NCBI RefSeq assembly: GCF_022374895.2
Contig: NZ_CP092423.2
Span: 4,340,001-4,404,000 of the forward strand
Source of the DNA: Mycobacterium lentiflavum
Lineage (GTDB): Bacteria > Actinomycetota > Actinomycetes > Mycobacteriales > Mycobacteriaceae
DNA length: 64,000 nucleotides
Direction: 5' to 3'
The translations under genes and the position numbers were made by a program. Each line of letters opens with the position of its first letter. The stretch's first letter is position 1. The notes under the pieces were generated by a model. That model saw only the letters and a list, made by a program, of their open reading frames with translations, ran no database searches and was not told where the DNA came from. Below are positions 46,668 to 55,356 of the stretch, in pieces.

Positions 46668-47243
46668 GTGTCGACCGCCGAATCACGCAGACCCCGTTCA
46701 GATCACGGAGATCTGTCCGACCGAATCCTGGACGCGGCGGAGCGGCTGATCTTCCGGACCGGCGCCCGCAAATTGTCGCTGTCGGACGTCGCGACGCTGG
46801 CCGGAGTGTCACGGCCCACCATCTACCGGTACTTCGTGTCCAAAGAAGAGCTCATCGACGCGATGGGAAAGCGCGAACGCCGTCGATTCAGTACAGCGAT
46901 GGACGACGCGATGTCCGGAGTCGTCGGTGTCGCGCGCTTGGCGGCGGCGGTCGACGTCGTCGCGGGGTTCCTCGAAGCTCAGCCGCCCGGGCGGCTGCTC
47001 GACCTCGAGCCGGGTTTCGCGCACGACCAGATGGCCGCGGCACTACCCATGATCACCGAGGGGCTGGTTCGGGTTTTGCAGCGCTGCGCCCGCGAGGGGG
47101 CGCTGGCCGCGGCGGTGGATCCCCGCGACCTTGCCGGCGCTATCGCACGGACTGCCTTGAGCCACTACATATTTCCCGAAACTGATCGGGCCGCGGCTCG
47201 TCGACAGATCCGGGCCGCCGCGGGTCTCGCCGGGCGCCCATGA
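46668..47243 (+). CDS. TetR-family regulator
   Basis: 191 residues from GTG 46668, which has AGGGG 8 nt upstream. GTG 46629 inside the epimerase gene is an alternative. Helix-turn-helix at residues ~20-60 (LSDVATLAGVSRPTIYRYF), C-terminal ligand domain. It stands directly behind the epimerase gene and most likely controls this dehydrogenase group; the ligand is unknown. Confidence 0.87.
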   Translation: MSTAESRRPRSDHGDLSDRILDAAERLIFRTGARKLSLSDVATLAGVSRPTIYRYFVSKEELIDAMGKRERRRFSTAMDDAMSGVVGVARLAAAVDVVAGFLEAQPPGRLLDLEPGFAHDQMAAALPMITEGLVRVLQRCAREGALAAAVDPRDLAGAIARTALSHYIFPETDRAAARRQIRAAAGLAGRP

Positions 47244-47311
47244 TTGCCAAGGGAACTCAACGGCTATCCCGACTTTCTTTGTTCTTCATACGTTTGGCGC
47301 ACAATGACTCC

Positions 47312-47659
47312 ATGTCCACACCCGCCTGGCTGGTCAGAATTACCGCCCCCGCACTGGTTGGTGCCGCCCTGGTTGCGAGCGCACCGATGGCGACTGCCGA
47401 TCCCGTCAATGACGGATACCTTGCTCAACTGCGCGCCGCCGGCCTGTCTTGGCCGCCGGGACACGAGGAAGCCCTGATCGGGATGGCCCAGCTCATCTGT
47501 GACGATCTCGGCTGGGGCTGGACGGCAGACCAGATATCCCGGGACGTGCACGCCAACTTGGACCCGAGAGGCATCGCGGTCGGTGACGTCGCAGCCATGG
47601 TCGGCATCGCGCACGCGACCTATTGCCCTAACCAGAGGTGCTGGGCGCCGCACTGCTGA
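47312..47659 (+). CDS. Secreted DUF732 protein
   Basis: 115 residues: a signal peptide (LVRITAPALVGAALVASAPM, cut near ATADP) and then a small mycobacterial DUF732 domain with two paired cysteines (LICDDLG and ATYCPNQ). A third and a fourth Cys at the very end (CWAPHC) are extra. Function unknown. ATG 47312 gives a proper signal peptide; an upstream start at 47240 overlaps the TetR gene. Confidence 0.82.
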   Translation: MSTPAWLVRITAPALVGAALVASAPMATADPVNDGYLAQLRAAGLSWPPGHEEALIGMAQLICDDLGWGWTADQISRDVHANLDPRGIAVGDVAAMVGIAHATYCPNQRCWAPHC

Positions 47660-47835
47660 GTGCCGCGGCCCGGCAGCGACGCATGTCGATTTCATAGAAC
47701 CTTTCGGTACAGCCGACCAATTTGTCTTTCAATTCGATATGCGTTTCAGCGCAGAGCGATCCTCGCTATTAGTTTGCTGATACGTTCTCGTCAGGTGGCC
47801 GCGCGACGGTAAAACCACGACATGAGGGCATAAAG

Positions 47836-48270
47836 ATGAGGATCAGCATATTCATCGCGGCGACTGCATTCTTTGCTGGCGTGGCCACGTTGCCGGTACC
47901 CCCAGCCAAGGCCGAGCCACTGGCCGCGGCCGACGACACGAGAATGAACGGCGTCTACCGCTACGCCGACGAGGACGGCGACACCGGAATGTGGACCATC
48001 AACACCACCTGCAAGCAGGTCTGCGTCGCGCACGTGACGACCGCGCCGGATCAAGGGTTCAACGCCCCGTTCATTGACGGCGAGTACAGCGTGACCCGCA
48101 CCATCCCGGAGGCCGCGATCTGTGCGAACGACAACAGCTTGCATCCGGTCACCGTTCACCAATCATGGGACCCGCTGACGCTCACCGGCCTTGCCGTCTT
48201 CCTGGATAGCACCGCGCCCTGCGGCCTCACCGACCCGCACGACACCTTTACCCTCACGAGAATCGGCTAG
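47836..48270 (+). CDS. Small secreted Cys-containing protein
   Basis: 144 residues with a signal peptide (MRISIFIAATAFFAGVATL, cut after AKA) and a mature part with four cysteines in two likely pairs (TTCKQVC and AIC...APCG). The start is NGVYRYADEDGDTG. No known domain; similar in design to the secreted protein at 49618 (both NG-x-Y and CxxxCVA). Unknown role in the envelope or outside the cell. Confidence 0.75.
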   Translation: MRISIFIAATAFFAGVATLPVPPAKAEPLAAADDTRMNGVYRYADEDGDTGMWTINTTCKQVCVAHVTTAPDQGFNAPFIDGEYSVTRTIPEAAICANDNSLHPVTVHQSWDPLTLTGLAVFLDSTAPCGLTDPHDTFTLTRIG

Positions 48271-48286
48271 CTGCACCAGGTTTCGA

Positions 48287-48937
48287 TCACACCTTGGAGC
48301 CCAGCCCTGCGATCAAATTGATCGTGACCGCCAGGACCACCGCGCCCAGCAGGTAGGACACCAGGGCTTGTCGCAACACCGTCGCCCGGATGGACGTCAG
48401 GTTGATCTCGGTGTCTGACACCTGGTACGTCATGCCGACGGTGAAGGCGACATACGCGAAGTCCTGAAACCGCGGCGGCTCCGGATCATGGAAGTCGATG
48501 CCGCCGGGAACGCCGGAATAGTAGAGGCGCGCGTAGTGCACGGTGAATAGCGTGTGCACGGCGAACCAGGACGCCGCGACGCTCAAAACGCCGACGATGG
48601 CCGCTTGGAGGGCCTCGGCGCCGGAACGCGACCCGGCGGCCACCACATACCCGACACCGCCCAGGCTGGCCACGCTTGCGGTCAGGATGATCGCGTCGGC
48701 GAGCCAGCGGGTTGGGTCTTCTCGCGTCGCCCACACGCGGGTTTGGTCAGCGTCCATTCCGCGCAGGATGAGCTGCGTCCACACCACATACACTCCGGCG
48801 GCGGTGATCCAACCGACCAACGCATACCGCGAACCGAGGGCATGTCCCACCAGGAAGGCGACGACAACACCGAGCACCACGACCACGGCCATCCGAACCG
48901 CGACGGTGTCGCGGAACAACTTCACCAGGGACGTCAC
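48287..48937 (-). CDS. DUF1345 membrane protein
   Basis: 216 residues with about five transmembrane helices (for example [39 protein letters not shown] and [20 protein letters not shown]). The DUF1345 fingerprint is seen in [20 protein letters not shown] followed by RATVLRQAL. Function unknown. ATG 48937 follows the family start. Confidence 0.85.
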   Translation of the reverse strand: MTSLVKLFRDTVAVRMAVVVVLGVVVAFLVGHALGSRYALVGWITAAGVYVVWTQLILRGMDADQTRVWATREDPTRWLADAIILTASVASLGGVGYVVAAGSRSGAEALQAAIVGVLSVAASWFAVHTLFTVHYARLYYSGVPGGIDFHDPEPPRFQDFAYVAFTVGMTYQVSDTEINLTSIRATVLRQALVSYLLGAVVLAVTINLIAGLGSKV

Positions 48938-49298
48938 ATTCCCGACCTAACCATTATCCGGTAGCGGCACTCGGGAGAAACTCCGAAAAAGATATGATTG
49001 CCGCCGGGCACTATTTCGCGAGTATGCGAAAGTTCCGGCATTTCATGTCGCAGCCTGGCCATTTGCTGAGAACCAGCATCGCGCGTCACCAATGGCCGCC
49101 CCCGCTTTGGCCTCGCAAGGCCCCGTAGACGCCGCGCCCAGCGAAGTATCCGTCACGGACATGGGGAGCCGGTTCGCGCCCGCGCGGCGGCAAGCATGGC
49201 GCGAGCCTTTGCCCGCTTCGTCAATTCGCCGCGCAGACCCGCGTCACGAACCGCATAATGATGCCGTTGCACCGCCCCTCCCAAACAAGGAGCCGACC
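48938..49298. other. 361-nt intergenic region with no gene
   Basis: It lies between the divergent DUF1345 and DUF732 genes. The only long frame in it is a fake N-terminal extension of the DUF732 gene without coding style. The strip 48950-49040 is richer in A+T and includes TATGAT near 48992, a possible -10 without a clear -35. No RNA gene or repeat was recognised. Confidence 0.5.
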
Positions 49299-49598
49299 AT
49301 GATTTCTGCTCGCAAACTGTGCTTGTTGACGGTCCCCGCAATTGCTGCTGCCGCGTTGACCGTGGGCACCGGGATTGCGGTCGCCGACGATGACGCCTAC
49401 CTCGCACAGATCAAGAAGATCGGCCTCACCGGGGACCCCACCGGGTTGATCCAGCTCGGGCACTTGATCTGCGTCGACCGCGCCGCCGGCGAGACCCCAG
49501 ATCAGCTGGCCCAGGTGGTGCAGAGTAAGAACCCGGGGATCAGCCTCAGCGACGCAACCGGCGTTGTGAGCGCCGCGGAATCCAACTACTGCCCGTAA
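49299..49598 (+). CDS. Secreted DUF732 protein
   Basis: 99 residues: signal peptide (LCLLTVPAIAAAALTVGTGI, cut after AVA) and a DUF732 domain with the Cys pair LICVDRA and SNYCP. It is a close relative of the gene at 47312 without the extra C-terminal cysteines. ATG 49299 is preceded by AAGGAG at good distance, which decides the start against the upstream frame from 49092. Confidence 0.85.
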   Translation: MISARKLCLLTVPAIAAAALTVGTGIAVADDDAYLAQIKKIGLTGDPTGLIQLGHLICVDRAAGETPDQLAQVVQSKNPGISLSDATGVVSAAESNYCP

Positions 49599-49617
49599 CC
49601 AGGTGAGCGCGCCGCGG

Positions 49618-50127
49618 CTATTGCGGGCCCGCTGAAAACGCTGCCACCGGCATCTCCACCGTCCCGCGGCATGGGCCGCTGGCGATGTCGGTGTGCCAGG
49701 CGCCTCGCAGCGTCCCGTCCGGTTGCGGCGTGTAGAACGCCCACGACTTCGCGGGTGCCCAGACTTTCGGAACCCCTTCGCCCAGGTAGCAATCCCACTG
49801 AAAATCGAAGTGCTCCACCCAGCGGGCGCCATCCCATGTGTAGTGAGACGGCTGGGGCAACGTCGGGTTTTTCGGGACAGGCCCGTTCGTGGCGGTGGCG
49901 ACGCACTTGCCCGACGCGCACGACGTCACGAAGACGTAGTCCGCGCTGAAGGTCGGTTCGGCTTGACCGGCTGCCACGCTGGTGCCGGTCTTGTTCACGG
50001 CGTACCTCACCAACGAGTACTTGCCGTTCCAGACCGGTGTCGCCGCGTGCACCGAGATCGCGGGTACCCCAAGGATCGCGACGATGCCGAGCACCACGGC
50101 CAGGTAACGCGAACACACCGTGCCCAT
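49618..50127 (-). CDS. Secreted Cys-containing protein
   Basis: 169 residues, ATG 50127. Signal peptide (YLAVVLGIVAILGVPAISV, cut after HAA) and a mature domain starting NGKYSLVRY with the cysteines SCASGKC, WDCYLG and GPCRG. Aromatic-rich (WNG, YTWDGARW, FDFQWDC). It looks like the small secreted protein at 47836 in layout. Function unknown. The frame continues far upstream to 50367 but that part overlaps the next gene and is not used. Confidence 0.75.
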   Translation of the reverse strand: MGTVCSRYLAVVLGIVAILGVPAISVHAATPVWNGKYSLVRYAVNKTGTSVAAGQAEPTFSADYVFVTSCASGKCVATATNGPVPKNPTLPQPSHYTWDGARWVEHFDFQWDCYLGEGVPKVWAPAKSWAFYTPQPDGTLRGAWHTDIASGPCRGTVEMPVAAFSAGPQ

Positions 50128-50185
50128 GGTGCGGACTCGATGACGCGACGCGGTATCGGCGCGGACACGATCGGGCGGTAATGCC

Positions 50186-50716
50186 TCAGTCCAGGCGAAA
50201 CTTCGTCGCGCCGAACGGTTCCGATGTGCCCATCGCGAACACGGCCGACGGCTGCGCGCGATAGACATGCCAGGGCGGCGGACCCGCCGACGGCGCACTG
50301 TACTCGGCCGTGAGCGCATCGCCGTCGACCCGGGCGGGCCACCCGGATTGAACGAAAGCCTCTGCAACAGAGGCTAATTCGTCGCCGTCGGTGATCTTTT
50401 CGGCGGTGCCCTCGAAGACGAGGTCGAATTGATCGGTGGCGATGCTGACCACACATCTGCGGTCGCGGGCCAGGTTACGAGACTTCCGGGTCGCGGATCC
50501 GGACGTGAAATACCAGCTGCCGTGGTGCGTGATCACCCCCACCGGCCGTACGTGCGGACTGCCGTCGGGATTGATCGTCGTGAGCCACGCCGTATGGCGT
50601 TGCGGACCACCGCTACCCGGCGCCTGCGTCAGTTGGGTGTCCAGCACCGCTTCCACCCGGGCCCACTCGATGGTCGGCGCTGCGTAGCCGTCGAGATTGC
50701 GCGCTCTGATCGTCAT
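50186..50716 (-). CDS. Pyridoxamine 5'-phosphate oxidase-like flavin/F420-binding protein
   Basis: 176 residues with the split beta-barrel fold of the PPOX superfamily: RHTAWLTTINPDGSPHVRPV, WYFTSGSATRKSRNLARD and VVSIATDQFDLVFEGTAEK. In mycobacteria many such proteins use F420 rather than FMN; the cofactor cannot be decided here. ATG 50716. It is downstream of the Nudix gene on the same strand by 30 nt. Confidence 0.85.
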   Translation of the reverse strand: MTIRARNLDGYAAPTIEWARVEAVLDTQLTQAPGSGGPQRHTAWLTTINPDGSPHVRPVGVITHHGSWYFTSGSATRKSRNLARDRRCVVSIATDQFDLVFEGTAEKITDGDELASVAEAFVQSGWPARVDGDALTAEYSAPSAGPPPWHVYRAQPSAVFAMGTSEPFGATKFRLD

Positions 50717-50746
50717 AACCTACTTGACCGGCACCGGCACCGAAAC

Positions 50747-51283
50747 TCATCGCCCGTGCAGCAGGAACAGCCCGTAGGCCGCCACGGATTGCGAATCGGC
50801 GATCACGGCCGAGCGGATCATCTCCTCGACGTCTTCGCGGGCGAACCATGCGCTGCGCATGTCCTGCTCCTCGTGCTCGAGGGCGGCTTGACCCTCGGAG
50901 ATCCCGGTGGCCAGGAACACCCAGCCCCGCTGACTGGTCATACCGGGAGCGACGTCGAGCAGGCCGAGTGCCTCGAACGACGTCGCGCTCAACCCGGTTT
51001 CCTCGCGCAGCTCGCGCGCTGCCAGCTCGGCGGGCTCGGTTTCGGTCAGATCGGGCGCCGTGCCCTGCGGGAACTCCCAGCGGCGCGCGCCCACCGGATA
51101 GCGGAACTGCTCGACGAGCCGGAATCGGCGTCCGTCATAGGGAATCACCAGCGCATACGTCGGCTTGTCCACCACGGCGTAGATGCCGGGGCTGCCATCG
51201 GGGCGGCGAATCTCGTCCTCCCGGAAGATCAGCCACGGATTCCGGTAGATCTCGCGCGATGCGACGCGTTCGATGAAAGCCAC
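50747..51283 (-). CDS. Nudix hydrolase
   Basis: 178 residues. The Nudix box runs from GTAPDLTETEPAELAARELR to EETGLSA (GX5EX7REUXEEXGU pattern, with the REXXEE core ARELREETG). ADP-ribose pyrophosphatase-like by length and by the PDGSPGIYAVVDK region. Start GTG 51283 (MAFIERVASREIYRNPW) is chosen because family members begin there; a GATACT box 6 nt upstream suggests leaderless translation. Earlier in-frame starts would overlap the divergent gene. Confidence 0.87.
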   Translation of the reverse strand: MAFIERVASREIYRNPWLIFREDEIRRPDGSPGIYAVVDKPTYALVIPYDGRRFRLVEQFRYPVGARRWEFPQGTAPDLTETEPAELAARELREETGLSATSFEALGLLDVAPGMTSQRGWVFLATGISEGQAALEHEEQDMRSAWFAREDVEEMIRSAVIADSQSVAAYGLFLLHGR

Positions 51284-51327
51284 GTTGCAAGTATCACCAA
51301 CCCGAAGCGACCGCCAGGGCGAACAGG

Positions 51328-51333
51328 TAGCGT
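51328..51333 (+). promoter_or_regulatory. -10 element of the SnoaL-like gene
   Basis: TAGCGT, 8 nt, then ATG 51342, with no ribosome binding site in between. Near-leaderless start is likely. Confidence 0.42.
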
Positions 51334-51341
51334 CCGAAGCC

Positions 51342-51713
51342 ATGCCTTCCCAAGAAGCCATCACCGAGACCGTCAACAGCTACCTCGCACACGTCGCCAG
51401 CGGCGCGACCGACGAGATTGTGAACCTCTACTCCGCCGACGCCACCATCGAGGATCCGGCCGGATCGGAAGTCCGGCGCGGCCAAGACGCGGTACGTGAG
51501 TTCTACACGGCGTTCCAAGATGCCAAGAAAGATACCGAACTCGCCGAAATACGGGTTGGCGGCAACGAAGCGGCGTTCTACTGGCACCTGACGCTCGATG
51601 CCGGTGACACCCGCACCCGAATCTCGCCCATTTCGCTGATGACATTCGACGACGACGCGAAGATCACGTCGATGCGGGCGTTCTGGGGACCTTCCGACGT
51701 TCGTGTGCTGTAG
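51342..51713 (+). CDS. SnoaL/ketosteroid isomerase-like (NTF2 fold) protein
   Basis: 123 residues of the NTF2-like superfamily. It starts MPSQEAITETVNSYLAHVAS, has the strand-turn YSADATIEDPAGSEVRRGQD with the Asp typical of ketosteroid isomerase-like pockets, and ends with ITSMRAFWGPSDV. Delta5-3-ketosteroid isomerase is possible, since YSADATIEDP matches that subgroup, but not proven. ATG 51342 from family length. Confidence 0.8.
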   Translation: MPSQEAITETVNSYLAHVASGATDEIVNLYSADATIEDPAGSEVRRGQDAVREFYTAFQDAKKDTELAEIRVGGNEAAFYWHLTLDAGDTRTRISPISLMTFDDDAKITSMRAFWGPSDVRVL

Positions 51714-51843
51714 CGCAAAACCATTACAGCCCAAGAAAATACGGACCCAGCGCCGGGCTGGCCGTCGCCCCGACCGGTGTTGCGCTGGCAGAAATCGGCA
51801 CAGTAGCCGATAGTCATAGCAATGCGACGTTCCGGGAGGCGGG

Positions 51844-53580
51844 GTGAGCATGCACGGCCACATCATCGTCAGCGGTGACGACGCGCTGGCGACGACGATC
51901 GCCGAGGAGCTGGAGAACGCCGGCGCCACCGTCGTCAAGCTCGTCGATGACGCGGTCGCCGACACCAAGGACGACCTCGTCGAGGCCGGGATCGTGCGCG
52001 CGGCCGCCGTGGTCTGCGCCGGGGATGACGACGCGATAAATCTCGAAATCGCTTTACTGGCAAGGCAAGCCAACCCGAATGTGCGCGTGGTCGCCCGGCT
52101 GGCCAACGATGTGCTGCGCGAGGCGGTTGGCGACGACAACGGTCCCGGCGCGATCCTCGATGTCGCCGAACTGGCGGCGCCGTCGGTCGTCGAGGCCTGC
52201 CTCGCGCACACCGCGCACCCTTTCGAGGCGGCGGGCATCGAGTTCCTCGTCGCGAACGGTCAGGCGCCCTACGACGCCACGCTGCGCGAGATCTACGCCG
52301 ACCTGGCGCCGGTCGCGGTGATCCACGGCAAGAACTCGCCCGCGCCCGGGCTGCTGGAGGCATGTCCGGGCCGCGACCTGCGCGTCCGCACCGGCGACTG
52401 GGCCGCGATGATCGGCACCGTCGACGAACTGGCCGGGCGCGGTGTCAAGGCCCCGCGGCCCAACACGACCCGCACCCGCCAGCGCCGGCTTCGGCGGGCC
52501 ATCGACGTCGCGCGCGGGCTGGCCAACGACGTCAACCCGATGTTCATGCGTGCGGTGGCCGCGGTGTTGACCGTGCTGGTTGGCTCGACGGTGTTGTTGC
52601 GCTACAGCTATCAGCCTCACGCGAAAATGAACTGGGTGGACGCGCTGTACTTCAGCACCGAGACGATCGCGACCGTGGGGTACGGCGACTTCAGCTTCCT
52701 CTCGCAACCGACGTGGCTGCGACTGTTCAGCATCGGTTTGATGTTCGGCGGCTTGATGACGACCGCCGTGCTGGTCTCGTTCATCGCCGACCTATTGATC
52801 TCCCGGCGATTCGAGCACACGGCCGGCCGACGGCGGGCCCGCCGCATGCGCAACCACATCGTCGTCGTCGGGCTCGGCTCGTTCGGCAGTCGGGTCACCG
52901 CCGACCTGCACGCGGCCGGATATGACGTCGTGGTGATCGAGCTGGACGAGAACAACCGCTACCTGTCGACCGCCACCGAACTCGAGGTGCCGGTGATCTT
53001 CGGCGACGCGACGCTGCGCCAGACGCTGGCGGCGGCCCGGGTCGAGACCGCGCGTGCGATCGCGGTGCTGACCCACGACGACATGACCAATATCGAGACC
53101 GGGATCGTGCTGCGCGAGATGCTGGGTCCACGGGTGATGCCGCACGTCATCCGGCCTGATGTTCCGATCGTGCTGCGGATCTACGACCGGTCGCTGGGCA
53201 ACGCGGTGGCCGACCGGTTCGGCTTCAATACCGTGCGCTCGACCGTCGAACTGGCCGCGCCGTGGTTCATCGGCGCCGCGATGGGCCTGCAGGTGCTGGG
53301 GACGTTCTCGGTCGGTCAGCGCTACTTCATGATCGGCGGCATGCACGTGGCCGCGGGCAGCGAGCTCGATGGGATGCGGATGTTCGAAATGTCCACCCAG
53401 ACCCGCGTCATCGCGATCACCCGCGACGACACCCCGGTCCAGCTGCATCCGCGCCGCGACGCCCGGCTGCGCGCCGGCGACACCGTCTACCTCGTCGGCC
53501 CCTACCGCGAGCTGGTCGCGACGCTGCAAAAGGGCCAACCCCCGCAGCCGGAGGTCGGCCGCGAGCGGCTACCGGCCTAG
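51844..53580 (+). CDS. Potassium channel with two RCK domains
   Basis: 578 residues. N-terminal RCK/TrkA-like domain (residues ~4-190), two transmembrane helices around a pore with the K+ selectivity filter TVGYGD (~279), then a second RCK domain with a good nucleotide motif VVGLGSFGSRVTADL (~339) and a TrkA-C domain at the end. The first RCK lacks the GxGxxG motif (it reads VSGDDALATTI). Starts GTG 51844 or ATG 51850, behind GGAGG. Likely a ligand-gated inner-membrane K+ channel. Stop overlaps the next gene by 4 nt. Confidence 0.9.
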   Translation: MSMHGHIIVSGDDALATTIAEELENAGATVVKLVDDAVADTKDDLVEAGIVRAAAVVCAGDDDAINLEIALLARQANPNVRVVARLANDVLREAVGDDNGPGAILDVAELAAPSVVEACLAHTAHPFEAAGIEFLVANGQAPYDATLREIYADLAPVAVIHGKNSPAPGLLEACPGRDLRVRTGDWAAMIGTVDELAGRGVKAPRPNTTRTRQRRLRRAIDVARGLANDVNPMFMRAVAAVLTVLVGSTVLLRYSYQPHAKMNWVDALYFSTETIATVGYGDFSFLSQPTWLRLFSIGLMFGGLMTTAVLVSFIADLLISRRFEHTAGRRRARRMRNHIVVVGLGSFGSRVTADLHAAGYDVVVIELDENNRYLSTATELEVPVIFGDATLRQTLAAARVETARAIAVLTHDDMTNIETGIVLREMLGPRVMPHVIRPDVPIVLRIYDRSLGNAVADRFGFNTVRSTVELAAPWFIGAAMGLQVLGTFSVGQRYFMIGGMHVAAGSELDGMRMFEMSTQTRVIAITRDDTPVQLHPRRDARLRAGDTVYLVGPYRELVATLQKGQPPQPEVGRERLPA

Positions 53581-54467
53581 AGCCGCGCGGCCACGTCGGC
53601 GGCCCGGCGCACCTGGTCGACGTCGGAACTGGTCGGAATCAGCTGAACCTCGTCGGTGCCGATCTCCTCGAACTTGCGCAGCACCGCGGCCAGCTCGTCT
53701 TCATCGCCGGCCCAGCCGGTCATCGGGGCCATCGCGTCGACGTACTCCGCCGGGATCCAGTTCATGTAGCGGCGCAGGTGCCGATGCACCTGGGCGCGCG
53801 ACTCGTCGGGCGTGCCGAAGGCGAACCAGAACGAGGTCAGCAGATGGGGTTTGGGCTTGCCGGCCCGCGCCCACGCTTCCCGCGTGACGTCGAAGAGCTC
53901 ATTTTGCTTGTCGACATCCAGGTCCAGGGTGGTGCCGGCCAGCCCGTCGGCCCAGGCGGCCGCGCTGCGGATGGTCTTCGGCCCGATGCTGCCGACGAGC
54001 AGCGGCGGGCCACCGGGCTGAACGGTTGCGGGCCCGACCGGCAGCACCGACTCGGTGATCTTTTCGCCGGCCCATACCCGCTTCATCACCGCGACCCGCT
54101 CGGCCATGTCGCGCATGGTCTGCGATGCGGGGTCGGCGCCGACCGCGTGGTAGTCCTCGTGCCTGCCGCCCACGCCGACGCCCACGGTCAACCGCCCGCC
54201 GGACAGCATGTCGCCGGTCGCCAGGCCCTTCGCCAACATCACCGGATCGTGCAGCTGCGGCACGATCACCGTCGTCATCAGCCGCACTCGCGTCGTCCAG
54301 GCCGCGAGCGCACCGAGCAGCGTGAGGTTGTCCGGGTTTTCGAACGCGATGCGCTCGCCCCAGCACAGCGACGAGAAGGGGCCCTCGTCGATCGCGCGCG
54401 CCCAAGTCTCGAGCACCGTGGCATCCAAATCCGGCTCCATCACCGGCATCGTCATTGCTATCCGCAC
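53577..54467 (-). CDS. LLM-class (F420/FMN-dependent) oxidoreductase
   Basis: 296 residues of the luciferase-like monooxygenase superfamily; the TIM-barrel strands RVRLMTTVIVPQLHDPVMLA and GRLTVGVGVGGRHEDY are typical of mycobacterial F420-dependent reductases. GTG 54467 (MRIAMTMPVMEPDLD) is chosen over an upstream start that would run into the neighbouring gene. Substrate unknown. Tail-to-tail with the K+ channel (4-nt overlap) and divergent from the VOC gene. Confidence 0.88.
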   Translation of the reverse strand: MRIAMTMPVMEPDLDATVLETWARAIDEGPFSSLCWGERIAFENPDNLTLLGALAAWTTRVRLMTTVIVPQLHDPVMLAKGLATGDMLSGGRLTVGVGVGGRHEDYHAVGADPASQTMRDMAERVAVMKRVWAGEKITESVLPVGPATVQPGGPPLLVGSIGPKTIRSAAAWADGLAGTTLDLDVDKQNELFDVTREAWARAGKPKPHLLTSFWFAFGTPDESRAQVHRHLRRYMNWIPAEYVDAMAPMTGWAGDEDELAAVLRKFEEIGTDEVQLIPTSSDVDQVRRAADVAARL

Positions 54468-54523
54468 GACGGCATTCTGGCATGCCCTCAACATGTGGCC
54501 CCGGGAGTGGCAGCATGGGGTAA

Positions 54524-54937
54524 GTGACCTTAGCCAGTACCTCCATCGCACATGTTCGACTGACCGTCACTGATATCGAGCGATCGCGGCGGTTCTACGA
54601 GAGCGTGTTCGGTTGGCCGGTGTTGCTGGAACTTCCCGAAAATGTCGACGAGGCAACCCGCAACCAGTTCTCCTTCTTGTACGGCGGCGTCATCTACGAC
54701 CTCGGCGGCACGCTGCTCGGACTGCGGCCGGTCGCATCCGATCGCTTTCACGAAGACCGTTGCGGTCTTGATCACATCGCTTTCCGGCTCGCCAGTTTGG
54801 ACGAATTAGACTCTGCGGCAGCACATCTCGACGAAGTGGGGGTCGAGCACGAGCCGGTCAAAGATATCGGGCCGTCCTACATTCTGGAATTCCGCGACCC
54901 GGACAACATCGCGCTGGAGCTGACCGCGCCCAAGTAG
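54524..54937 (+). CDS. VOC-family protein
   Basis: 137 residues with both VOC halves: IAHVRLTVTDIERSRRFYES and CGLDHIAFRLASLDELDSAA, metal-site His in HVRL and DHIA and Glu in IALELTAP. GTG start. It is followed 19 nt later by another VOC gene, so a tandem pair. Reaction unknown. Confidence 0.85.
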   Translation: MTLASTSIAHVRLTVTDIERSRRFYESVFGWPVLLELPENVDEATRNQFSFLYGGVIYDLGGTLLGLRPVASDRFHEDRCGLDHIAFRLASLDELDSAAAHLDEVGVEHEPVKDIGPSYILEFRDPDNIALELTAPK

Positions 54938-54956
54938 GGGAATACTGGAAAGAACT

Positions 54957-55346
54957 ATGTCCATCAGTTTCAACCACACCATCGTCGCCGCACGCGACAA
55001 AAACGAATCCGCGGAATTTCTCGCCGAGCTCTTCGAGCTGCCGAGCCCGAAGCCATTCGGCCCCTTCATGGTCGTCGCACTAGAGCACGGGGTGAGCCTC
55101 GATTACGCGGACGCCCCCGAGGGCGAGGAGATCCGGCGCCAGCACTACGCCTTCCTCGTCTCCGAGCCGGAGTTCGACACGATCTACGGCAAGATCCAAT
55201 CGCGCGGCCTGCCGCATTGGGCCGATCCGCGGCAAAGCCGGCCCGGCGAGATCAACCACAGCGACGGCGGGCGCGGGGTCTACTTCCTGGATCCCGCCGG
55301 GCACGCCATGGAGATCTTGACCCGGCCCTACGGATCGGGCGGCTGA
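54957..55346 (+). CDS. VOC-family protein
   Basis: 129 residues, the first half ISFNHTIVAARDKNESAEFL and the second with EILTRPYG at the end (LDPAGHAMEILTRP). His and Glu metal ligands are kept. Lies 19 nt behind the other VOC gene. The strands and ligands suggest a metal enzyme, but the substrate cannot be told. Confidence 0.85.
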   Translation: MSISFNHTIVAARDKNESAEFLAELFELPSPKPFGPFMVVALEHGVSLDYADAPEGEEIRRQHYAFLVSEPEFDTIYGKIQSRGLPHWADPRQSRPGEINHSDGGRGVYFLDPAGHAMEILTRPYGSGG

Positions 55347-55356
55347 GCCGACCGGG

